Below, piece by piece: positions 52,731 through 59,915 of a DNA stretch of 64,000 nucleotides. The DNA comes from Halorussus amylolyticus (GTDB lineage Archaea > Halobacteriota > Halobacteria > Halobacteriales > Haladaptataceae): NCBI RefSeq assembly GCF_004143485.2, contig NZ_ML974131.1:53857-117856 (forward strand), written 5' to 3'. The position numbers and the translations under genes were made by a program. Position 1 is the stretch's first letter. The number at the start of each line of letters is the position of its first letter. The notes beneath the pieces were generated by a model. The model ran no database searches, was not told the origin of the DNA, and saw nothing but the letters and a program-made list of their open reading frames with translations.

Positions 52731-52845
52731 GAAAGGGGCCGTCCGGTCGCGTTTACGTGGTCGTCTGACCGACCTCTATCTGGGCCGGGCGTGGCGGAGA
52801 GGCCCAGATATGTCGGTCAGCGACCGCGACCGGGCGGGGGCTTTC
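52731..52845 (+). ncRNA. Rod-like structured RNA candidate, copy 2
   Basis: 115 nt. Outer stem GAAAG/CTTTC, G-rich internal loop GGGCC/GGGGG, then GTCCGGTCGCG/CGCGACCGGGC with one U-G pair. The inner stem is GACCGAC/GTCGGTC, asymmetric loop CTC/U, and the 10 bp stem TATCTGGGCC/GGCCCAGATA. Compared with copy 1 at 26545-26669 the helices are kept while bases differ (TTCGCGCC/GGCGCGAA against TCTGGGCC/GGCCCAGA), real covariation. The extra GGCC hairpin of copy 1 is absent. The rest of the gap to 53031 shows no gene. Confidence 0.72.
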
Positions 52846-53031
52846 TGGCTGTTCCCCGGTACTGATTTTGTTGTTCGAAGCAGACGAAGCGTTCGACAGC
52901 ATCACGGTGAACTTCGTCGAGAAACGCAGAAGCAAGCAACCACTTGAGCCAATAAAAACCGCATCTGCACCGCAAACGGACGAGATTCCGAGAGCGAACC
53001 ACTCAAACCTCGCCAAATCGAACCGCCACCC

Positions 53032-53829
53032 ATGCCTTACGCGGACAACGACGGCGTCTCGATTCACTACGAAGTCGCCGAATCCGACGCTCCCGACGCC
53101 GAGACGGTCGTCCTCCTCGCCGACGCGGGTCACGGCCCGTGGCTCTGGAGTTGGCAGTACCCCGCGCTCGCCGGTCACTACGACATCGTCGTTCCGAGCA
53201 CGCGCGGCACGGGCGAGTCGGACGCCCCTGGTCGGTACTCCGTCGGAGAGATGACCGCCGACCTCGACGCCGTTCTCTCGGACTCCGGGGCGCGGACTGT
53301 CCACCTCGTCGGTGCGGGGATGGGCGGGATGGTCGCGCTCCGATATGCCCTCGACTACTCGCGCGCTCGGTCGCTGACCCTGCTCGGTACCTCGTCCGGC
53401 GGGCCGCGGGCCGAGGGCGTCCCCGCGGACGTGCGCGAGCGCCTGCTGGTCGGCGACGACTCCGATGCGCTTCGGGCCTCGCTCGAACCCGCGGCGAGCG
53501 AGGAACTGCTGGAGACCGACGACTTGGTCGAGCGCATCGTTGAGTGGCGACTCGCGGAGGACGCCGCGCTCGACGCTCAGAGGGGTCACTTCGACGCGAT
53601 GGCGAACTTCGACGTGAGCGACCGTCTCTACGAAATCACGACCCCGGCGCTCGTGTTGCACGGCGAGGACGACCGCGTGATTCCGGTCGCGGACGGTCGC
53701 CTGCTGGCCGAGGGGCTTCCGAAGGGGGAGTTCCGGGCGTTCCCCGGCGAACACCTGTTTTTCGCGGAGCGCTCGAAGGAGGTCAACGACGCGCTGGTCG
53801 GCTTTCTGGAAGCCCACGCCGAGGACTGA
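53032..53829 (+). CDS. Alpha/beta hydrolase
   Basis: 265 residues: oxyanion region VVLLADAGHGPWLWSWQYPA, nucleophile elbow LVGAGMGGMVALRYAL, then Asp in LVLHGEDDRVIPVADG and His in FPGEHLFFAERS. The elbow reads GAGMGG, with Gly where the Ser nucleophile normally stands (G-x-S-x-G), so it may be a catalytically altered or pseudo-enzyme member. Substrate unknown. Confidence 0.88.
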   Translation: MPYADNDGVSIHYEVAESDAPDAETVVLLADAGHGPWLWSWQYPALAGHYDIVVPSTRGTGESDAPGRYSVGEMTADLDAVLSDSGARTVHLVGAGMGGMVALRYALDYSRARSLTLLGTSSGGPRAEGVPADVRERLLVGDDSDALRASLEPAASEELLETDDLVERIVEWRLAEDAALDAQRGHFDAMANFDVSDRLYEITTPALVLHGEDDRVIPVADGRLLAEGLPKGEFRAFPGEHLFFAERSKEVNDALVGFLEAHAED

Positions 53830-53902
53830 CCGCACTCCGGAGTGGCGACCGGCGGACGGACGGCGGAGAAAGGGCGGCGACTTCTGACCGCGGACGGACC
53901 GT

Positions 53903-54172
53903 TCAGCAGGTCGTGGTGTCGAGAGTCCAACCGGGGTCGCGACCCGTGCGCTCGATGTGCTCGGAGCGACACGCCGGGCAGTAGTCGGGCGTGGCGGCGA
54001 CTCCTCGCGGGACGTAGACCGCACCGCCGCACTCGACGCACGCTTCGCCGACGATGGTGGCGCAGTCGGCACAGACGTTGAAGTCGTCGACCGTGAGGTC
54101 TCGCAGGGGTTCGAGTTGTTTATCCAAGATGTACTCGTCGATGACCGCCTGACAGTTTTGGCACGGTTGCAT
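53903..54172 (-). CDS. Zinc-ribbon protein (DUF7571-like?)
   Basis: 89 residues from ATG 54172 (MQPCQNCQAVIDEYILDKQL). Cysteine pairs: CQNC, CADC, CVECGG and CPAC. EPLRDLTVDDFNVCADCATI is a conserved-looking core. The layout of four CxxC knuckles implies two zinc sites. The DUF label is recall only. An upstream start at 54205 adds MSPSHGTEWID. Divergent from the AMP-ligase homologue. Confidence 0.78.
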   Translation of the reverse strand: MQPCQNCQAVIDEYILDKQLEPLRDLTVDDFNVCADCATIVGEACVECGGAVYVPRGVAATPDYCPACRSEHIERTGRDPGWTLDTTTC

Positions 54173-54300
54173 GTCGATCCACTCGGTACCATGTGATGGT
54201 GACACATAGACCTATCGCCGCCGTGGGATTTTGCCGCCCGGAAGATTCGTTCGTTCCCGACTGCAACAACGCCTACGTCTCGGCGCGTCGAACCCCGGCT

Positions 54301-55809
54301 ATGACGCTCTCGCTCGAACGCCGGGCGGCGCTGTGGGGGGACCGACTCGCGGTCGCGGACGCCAGCGACGACCGCCGAATTAGCTACGCCGACCTCGACG
54401 CGCGGGCCGACACCTTCGCGGCCCGCCTCGACGCCCTCGGCGTCGAGGCGGGCGATTCGGTCGCGGTCGTCTCGCGGAATCGCGTCGAGGTGCTGGCGCT
54501 CCTGTTCGCGGCCCGTCGCCTCGGGGCCGCGCTCGCGCCGATTTCCCACCGACTCACGCCCAAGACGGTCGAGCGACCCCTCGATATCGTGGCCCCCGAA
54601 ATCGTCGTCCACGAGCCAGCACAGCGCGACCTCGTTCGTGAAGTCGCCGACGACCGCGAATACACCTTCCAAGACCTCCGTCGTGGCGAGGAGACCGAGC
54701 AGTCCGACTACGACCGGGCCGACCCAGACCCGGAGCGCTCGCTTCTGTACCTCCACGCGAACGGGCGGGCCGACCGCGTGGTGGACCTGCCCGAGCGCGC
54801 GGTCGAGTGGAACTGCATCACCGCGATTGCGGCGTGGGGTCTCGGCAGGGACGACTGTGCGCCGACGCTCCTTCCGCTCTCGGACGCGGACGGACTCCAC
54901 CGACTCGCGCTCCCCCTGCTCTACGTCGGCGGGCGGGTCGTCGTCCTCCGGGCGTTCGACCCCGCCGACGCGCTCGCGGTAATCGAAAATCGCGGCGCGA
55001 CCGCGCTGTTCGCGGGTGCGACCGAGTACCGCGAACTGGTGGCCGACGAGTCGTTCGAATCGACGGAGTTCGACAGCGTTGAGTGGGTCGGCACGCGGTC
55101 GGTGCTCCCGACCGACGCGCGCGAGGCGCTCGCCGAGCGCGCGCCCGTGGTCCGGTCCTACGGCCGGGCCGAGACCGGGCCGAACAACCTCGTCGTCCCG
55201 GTCGAGCGCGCGGCTTCGGACGCCGACCGCGAATCCGACCCGGCCCTCGACCCCGACTGCGTGGGCCGGCCGTTCCCCGACTGCGAGGTTCGACTCGCGG
55301 AGTTCGCCGACTCCGGCCGCAGAGCGGCCGGAGTCGGCGAGAACGAGGCGGACAAGAGGGAGACGAACGAGAGCGACGTCGGCGAACTGGAGGTGCGCGG
55401 CCCCGTCACCGCACGCGGCTACGTCGGCGGCGAGGACTTCCCGGAGTGGGTCGCGACCGGCGACCTCGCGTACCGCGAGGGCGACGACTTCTACGTTCTC
55501 GGGCGGACGGCGGATGCGCTGGAGTCCGAGGAAAATCGCGTCCACCCCCGAACAGTCGAGCGCGCGCTGGAAGCCCACGACGGGATTCGGGAGGCCGGAG
55601 CGGTCGTCTCGGGCGACTCGCTCGCTGCGGTCGTCGGCGACGCCGACCCCGGCGAACTCCGGGCGTTCGTCGCCGACCGACTCCCGGACGCGGCCGTCCC
55701 CCGCGAAATCGTCGTCGTGGAGTCGCTCCCGCGTCGTCCGACCGGCGAACCCGACCGAGCGAAGATTCGACGGCAGGTCTCCGGTGAGGAGCGATTCGAG
55801 ATGGAGTGA
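54301..55809 (+). CDS. AMP-dependent synthetase/ligase homologue, degenerate active site
   Basis: 502 residues. The class I adenylate-forming fold is clear: AALWGDRLAVADASDDRRIS, DALGVEAGDSVAVVSRNRVE, VRSYGRAETGPNNLVVPVE (A5) and WVATGDLAYREGDDFYVLGR (A7/A8). Two catalytic elements are changed: the Ser/Thr/Gly-rich P-loop (normally TSGTTG.PK) reads YLHANGRADRV, and the A10 Lys (PTGKIDR) is Glu in RRPTGEPDRAK. It may be a regulatory pseudo-enzyme or use an altered reaction. An in-gene hairpin lies in a variable loop. ATG 54301 chosen; upstream frame is unlike the family. Confidence 0.88.
   Translation: MTLSLERRAALWGDRLAVADASDDRRISYADLDARADTFAARLDALGVEAGDSVAVVSRNRVEVLALLFAARRLGAALAPISHRLTPKTVERPLDIVAPEIVVHEPAQRDLVREVADDREYTFQDLRRGEETEQSDYDRADPDPERSLLYLHANGRADRVVDLPERAVEWNCITAIAAWGLGRDDCAPTLLPLSDADGLHRLALPLLYVGGRVVVLRAFDPADALAVIENRGATALFAGATEYRELVADESFESTEFDSVEWVGTRSVLPTDAREALAERAPVVRSYGRAETGPNNLVVPVERAASDADRESDPALDPDCVGRPFPDCEVRLAEFADSGRRAAGVGENEADKRETNESDVGELEVRGPVTARGYVGGEDFPEWVATGDLAYREGDDFYVLGRTADALESEENRVHPRTVERALEAHDGIREAGAVVSGDSLAAVVGDADPGELRAFVADRLPDAAVPREIVVVESLPRRPTGEPDRAKIRRQVSGEERFEME
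55304..55340. repeat. Inverted repeat inside the AMP-ligase homologue (17 bp arms)
   Basis: Arms at 55304-55320 and 55324-55340 with a 3 nt loop, coding for a variable loop ADSGRRAAGVGENE not found in canonical ligases. Confidence 0.92.
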
Positions 55810-55859
55810 GTGTTAGCTAACGGGAGGGAATACAACCGATATTTCGAAAAAGCCGACAG

Positions 55860-55967
55860 TCACTCGTCTTCGTCGGAAGGACGACGACCCTTCGAAACTA
55901 CTTGGCCGTCGAAAACGATTCGCGAGACTCGGTTTCGGCGTTCGTTTTCGTCGTTGTCGTCACCCAT
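55860..55967 (-). CDS. Possible 35-residue acidic protein
   Basis: ATG 55967 opens MGDDNDENERRNRVSRIVFD, then GQVVSKGRRPSDEDE and stop. It follows the AT-rich membrane-protein gene by 51 bp on the same strand, with lower GC than the neighbouring ligase gene. Could be a small partner of that gene. No family recognised. Confidence 0.35.
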   Translation of the reverse strand: MGDDNDENERRNRVSRIVFDGQVVSKGRRPSDEDE

Positions 55968-56018
55968 TGTGGCTCACGATACCTCCTACAGAGATAAATA
56001 GATTGGGATGATTGTGCT

Positions 56019-56870
56019 TCATTCGATTCGGAAATCAACTTCGTCAATCACTCGTTGTATCTGCGACGGGTATCCGGAAGCCAATGTGATGATGTACAAA
56101 GCAACGCTCGATGTACCAACCAACGAAACAGAAACCGCATCAACGAGACCATGATACACACCGAGTGCGAGGTACGTGACTGAGTAAATCAAAAGCAGTA
56201 TCGTGGAAGTCGAATAGAACGAATTCAGGATTTCCGCCGACTGGTTCTTGCGAATCCATTTCGCATAGCTTTTTGATAGAATGAGGTTCAATTCTTTATC
56301 TACCAAGTCCTCTTCTAACATCGTAATGAGGTTTGGTTTACTCATTCCAGCACGAAGATCCGAAGCGGTGTAAGTGAGTCCAGCAGTCGCAGTGGACGAT
56401 ATTAAGAAGAGTATCCCCGTTCCGAGATACCTATTGAGGAGTGTATCGAAGGAAACCTTTGGGTTGTTTGCAGAGAAGGTGAGCGCTGAAAGGAGCAACC
56501 CTATTAGAAGCACGTTGATTCGGAGGATTCGAATCGCTTTCGTGTCGATGTCGTTGAGGTTCGCTACTTGAACGTCAAGGGTTCTTCGCGCTTCGGAGAC
56601 CCCGGTTTCTAAAGATGAGGTGCCGTTTGGTTGGTACTGGATGCTAGCCAACTCTTGGGTCAATTTATGGTCGGTACCAGAGTCGAAAGAGAAAAACAAA
56701 AAAGTGCCTATCACGGCACCCCAAATCAGCACAGTCGCCTCGATATGATAGCCGTCGAAGACAGCAAATCCCACCAGTGGAGACAGGAAAACCAAAAGTA
56801 ATAATGCATATATTTGCAGTCTACGAGTATACTCTCTCATAGCTGCAATTAATGCGACTATGCTTTTCAC
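56019..56870 (-). CDS. AT-rich integral membrane protein, unknown
   Basis: 283 residues with about six hydrophobic stretches (20-38, 46-62, 116-134, 145-165, 224-242, 246-266). The N-terminus is MKSIVALIAAMREYTRRLQI. A hydrophilic helical region with LETGVSEARRTLDVQVANLN lies between helices 2 and 3. Base composition and codon use differ sharply from the GC-rich surroundings, indicating recent transfer. I do not recognise the family; membrane proteins of this kind occur in defence and envelope roles, but nothing in the sequence decides. Confidence 0.75.
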   Translation of the reverse strand: MKSIVALIAAMREYTRRLQIYALLLLVFLSPLVGFAVFDGYHIEATVLIWGAVIGTFLFFSFDSGTDHKLTQELASIQYQPNGTSSLETGVSEARRTLDVQVANLNDIDTKAIRILRINVLLIGLLLSALTFSANNPKVSFDTLLNRYLGTGILFLISSTATAGLTYTASDLRAGMSKPNLITMLEEDLVDKELNLILSKSYAKWIRKNQSAEILNSFYSTSTILLLIYSVTYLALGVYHGLVDAVSVSLVGTSSVALYIITLASGYPSQIQRVIDEVDFRIE

Positions 56871-57011
56871 ACTTTCGACTATATCGGTGATGCATCTTCC
56901 GAGTGATTACTGAACCAACGCAAGACCCAAGACTCCAGCGATTAGTTCCGATACCGGCAGAACTCCCCGCAGCGAAACCCCTTTTGTCCGAGAGGTGTTT
57001 CGTATCTCACG

Positions 57012-57719
57012 ATGAGCAGACTTCGCATCGCGTTTCTCAACGCCGCACACGAGGGGGGCGACACCCGGCGGAACTTCCGGCGGGAACTCGACGCCGACCT
57101 CGTGGAGTTCGACGCGACCGGCGGCGAACTCCCCGACGGCCTCGACTTCGACGGGGTCGTGGTCTCGGGGTCGCGGTCGTCGGTCTACTGGGACGAAGAG
57201 TGGATAGCGCCGACCAAGGAGTGGGTCGGCGACGCCATCGACGCGGGCCTCCCGTATCTCGGAATCTGTTGGGGCCACCAGCTCCTCGCCGACGTTCTCG
57301 GCGGCGAGGTCGCCGACATGGGCGAGTACGAAATCGGCTACCGCGAGGTCGAACACACCGGCGACTCCGAGTTGTTCGACGGCGTTGACGACCGCTTCAC
57401 CGCTTTCACCACCCACTCGGACGCGGTGGTCGAACTCCCGCCCGGCGCGGAGGAACTCGCGTCGAACGACTACTCGAACCACGGCTTCCGGAAGGGCCAC
57501 GCCTTCGGCGTGCAGTTCCACCCCGAGTACGACATGGCGACTGCCGAGAAAGTCGCGAGCGGCAAGGACCTCCCGGACGAGCGCATCCAGCGCGTCCTCG
57601 ACGGTATCGACGACGAGAACTACGCGAAAGCGTGCGAGGCGAAGATAGTCTTCGAGAACTTCGTGGCGTACGCCCGCGAGGTTCGGGACGCCGAGACGCC
57701 CGACGCGACTCCCGCGTGA
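57012..57719 (+). CDS. Class I glutamine amidotransferase-like protein
   Basis: 235 residues. Nucleophile Cys in YLGICWGHQLLADVLGG (near 90), His and Glu in GVQFHPEYDMATAEKV (near 172). LDFDGVVVSGSRSSVYWDEE precedes the active site, as in GuaA-like free-standing amidotransferases. It probably releases ammonia from glutamine or acts as a gamma-glutamyl hydrolase; no synthetase partner lies adjacent. Confidence 0.92.
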   Translation: MSRLRIAFLNAAHEGGDTRRNFRRELDADLVEFDATGGELPDGLDFDGVVVSGSRSSVYWDEEWIAPTKEWVGDAIDAGLPYLGICWGHQLLADVLGGEVADMGEYEIGYREVEHTGDSELFDGVDDRFTAFTTHSDAVVELPPGAEELASNDYSNHGFRKGHAFGVQFHPEYDMATAEKVASGKDLPDERIQRVLDGIDDENYAKACEAKIVFENFVAYAREVRDAETPDATPA

Positions 57720-57834
57720 CTGCGGGGTAGACCCACACCCCGCTCCCGTCTCTCGATTCTCTTCGAAGGGATATTTAAATACCATGACTGGTGAACCATC
57801 AAGCACACCCCCGTTCGCGGCGTATCATCGGAAA

Positions 57835-58254
57835 ATGAACAACGAAATCGCAGACGGGGGCGGGAACGCGAACGCCGACCGGACGGCGTCGCCGCGCCAA
57901 CCGGACATCGACGTTCCGCCGCTGCCCCAGGACAACGTCTTCGACGCGCTGGCGTCGAGGCGGAGTCGGTACGTCCTCACGTTCCTGCGAGAGGCCGACG
58001 ACCCCGTGGCGCTCGACGACCTCGTCGAAACCGTCGCGACGTGGGAGACCGGCAAGCCCATCGACCTCGTCTCCGAGGACCACCGCAAGCGGGTGTTCAC
58101 CTCGCTGTGTCACTCCCAACTCCCGAAACTGTCGATGATGGGATTGGTGGAGTACGACGACCAGGACGACGTGGTGATGCGCGGCCCGCACGCCGAGCAG
58201 GCCGACGCGTACCTCGACATCGCGGCCGAGCGCGACGACAACGTCGAACTGTGA
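57835..58254 (+). CDS. DUF7344-like winged-helix protein
   Basis: 139 residues from ATG 57835. After a Gly/Asn-rich start, PPLPQDNVFDALASRRSRYV, then LTFLREADDPVALDDLVETV and FTSLCHSQLPKLSMMGLVEY make a wHTH domain of the haloarchaeal DUF7344 type, followed by a C-terminal helix. ATATTTAAATA at about 57770-57780 is a strong TATA box; an upstream in-frame ATG at 57784 is too close to it. Possible small transcription regulator. Confidence 0.85.
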   Translation: MNNEIADGGGNANADRTASPRQPDIDVPPLPQDNVFDALASRRSRYVLTFLREADDPVALDDLVETVATWETGKPIDLVSEDHRKRVFTSLCHSQLPKLSMMGLVEYDDQDDVVMRGPHAEQADAYLDIAAERDDNVEL

Positions 58255-58341
58255 GCTGACGCGCCCGATTTTCGGCCGATACACCGGCAATCCATCGGGG
58301 AAGTAGGAGCGCTTTTCACGGTTGGAACCACAGGTCTTGGC

Positions 58342-59505
58342 ATGCTCGACTACGTCTCACTGGAGGAGGACCTCGACGAGGAGGAGCGACTGATTCGGGA
58401 CACGGCCCGGCGCTTCGTCGAAGAGCAGTTCAAGCCCGACGTCGGCGACCACTGGATAGACGGCACCTTCCCGACCGAACTCATCCCCGAGATGGGCGAA
58501 CTCGGCTTCTACGCGCCGAATCTGGAGGGCTACGGCTCGCCGAACGTGAGCGAGACGGCCTACGGCCTGCTGATGCAGGAACTCGAAGCGGGCGACTCCG
58601 GCCTGCGCTCGATGGCGAGCGTGCAGGGCGCGCTCGTGATGTACCCCATCCACGCCTACGGTTCCGAGGAGCAGAAAGAACGCTGGCTTCCCGGACTCGG
58701 CACGGGCGAACTCGTGGGCTGTTTCGGTCTCACGGAACCCGAACACGGTTCGAACCCCTCGGGGATGGAGACCCACGCCGAGAAGGAAGGCGACGAGTAC
58801 GTCCTCAACGGCTCGAAGACGTGGATTACGAACTCCCCCATCTCGGACGTGGCGGTCGTGTGGGCGCGCGACCGGTCGGCCGAGGACAATCCGGTCCGGG
58901 GCTTCCTCGTGGAAACTGACAAAGACGGCGTGAGCACCAACAAAATCGACGAGAAGCTGTCGCTTCGCGCGTCCATCACGGGCGAAATCGGCCTGAACAA
59001 CGTCTACGTCTCGGAGGCGGACGTGCTTCCGGGCGTCGAGGGCATGAAGGGACCGCTGTCGTGTCTGACTCAAGCCCGGTACGGCATCGCGTGGGGCGCA
59101 ATCGGCGCGGCCCGCGACAGCTTCGAGGTCGCCCGCGAGTACGCCACCGAGCGCGACCAGTTCGGCGGTCCCATCGCGCGCTTCCAGATTCAACAGCAGA
59201 AGCTCGCGGAGATGGCGACCCAAATCACGACGAGTCAGCTTCTTGCCTACCGACTCGCCGAACTCAAGGAACGCGGCGACCTCCGACCCCAGCACGTCTC
59301 GATGGCCAAGCGCAACAACGTCCGGATGGCCCGCGACCAGTCGAGAATCGCCCGCGAGATTCTCGGCGGCAACGGCATCACCGCCGACTACTCGCCGATG
59401 CGTCACATGGCGAACATCGAGACGGTGTACACCTACGAGGGCACCCACGACATCCACACCCTGATTCTCGGGCAGGACCTGACTGGCATTGCGGCTTACG
59501 AGTGA
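58342..59505 (+). CDS. Acyl-CoA dehydrogenase (glutaryl-CoA dehydrogenase-like)
   Basis: 387 residues. FAD-binding GCFGLTEPEHGSNPSGMETH and WITNSPISDVAVVWAR, then ARYGIAWGAIGAARDSFEVA, and the catalytic Glu in VYTYEGTHDIHTLILGQDLT. The GLTEP..GS pattern and TYEGTHDI fit glutaryl-CoA dehydrogenase-like enzymes. It oxidises an acyl-CoA, passing electrons to an electron-transfer flavoprotein. The last 21 bp recur 64 bp downstream. Confidence 0.94.
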   Translation: MLDYVSLEEDLDEEERLIRDTARRFVEEQFKPDVGDHWIDGTFPTELIPEMGELGFYAPNLEGYGSPNVSETAYGLLMQELEAGDSGLRSMASVQGALVMYPIHAYGSEEQKERWLPGLGTGELVGCFGLTEPEHGSNPSGMETHAEKEGDEYVLNGSKTWITNSPISDVAVVWARDRSAEDNPVRGFLVETDKDGVSTNKIDEKLSLRASITGEIGLNNVYVSEADVLPGVEGMKGPLSCLTQARYGIAWGAIGAARDSFEVAREYATERDQFGGPIARFQIQQQKLAEMATQITTSQLLAYRLAELKERGDLRPQHVSMAKRNNVRMARDQSRIAREILGGNGITADYSPMRHMANIETVYTYEGTHDIHTLILGQDLTGIAAYE

Positions 59506-59569
59506 CGCGAAAGCGGCACGAGTCACATCGGAATGCCAGTCAGCAACCGGCATTGCGGCTTACGAGTGA
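59485..59569 (+). repeat. Duplicated gene end: 21 bp direct repeat plus 12 bp inverted repeat
   Basis: GGCATTGCGGCTTACGAGTG (plus A) is at 59485-59505, including the stop codon, and again at 59549-59569. CTGACTGGCATT (59480-59491) pairs with AATGCCAGTCAG (59532-59543). The arrangement looks like a duplicated 3' gene end, as left by a site-specific integration or slippage. Confidence 0.85.
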
Positions 59570-59591
59570 GCTAACGCCGATTTTCGATTGA

Positions 59592-59762
59592 GAGTTTTAA
59601 CACGATTTTCCACGGGCTACACTTGGTTAGACTAGCCACCGGCGCGCGCTGGCGCGGTCCGTGGTTTGGACCGCGCCCAAAGCGCGCGAGGGATGAGCAT
59701 CGCAGGCGACGAGCGAAGCGAGGAGTCGAGAAGCGCAGTCGGTTGGGGAGGCGTGTGGCCGT
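59592..59762 (+). ncRNA. Structured intergenic element, possible ncRNA
   Basis: A TATA-like GTTTTAACAC at about 59594-59603 is followed by a long hairpin: CGCGCGCT (59643-59650) with AGCGCGCG (59681-59688) outside, GGCGCGGTCC (59651-59660) with GGACCGCGCC (59668-59677) inside, 7 nt loop. Then GGGATGAGCATCGCAGGCGA and GGTTGGGGAGGCGTGTGG follow. I have the impression that AGCGCGCGAGGGATGAGC-type sequence recurs in haloarchaeal genomes; not verified. No coding potential accepted. The rest of 59506-59915 shows no gene. Confidence 0.5.
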
Positions 59763-59915
59763 CGCGGTTGCGGTGCTGTGCGGTGGTGGTGCGGTCCTCA
59801 TAGGTACCGGGAGTCGCTAGTCACGGCCGAGGAAAATGCCCAGAAGTTCACGAAAGTAGCGGTTAGCTTTAGGCCGAGAACACTCACATACCAAAACACA
59901 TCTGATAACGAATTT

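Noticed and set aside
59623..59820. 65-codon plus-strand frame in the gap after the acyl-CoA dehydrogenase
   Set aside because: It runs through a long perfect hairpin and Arg-rich low-complexity sequence; better explained as a structured element.
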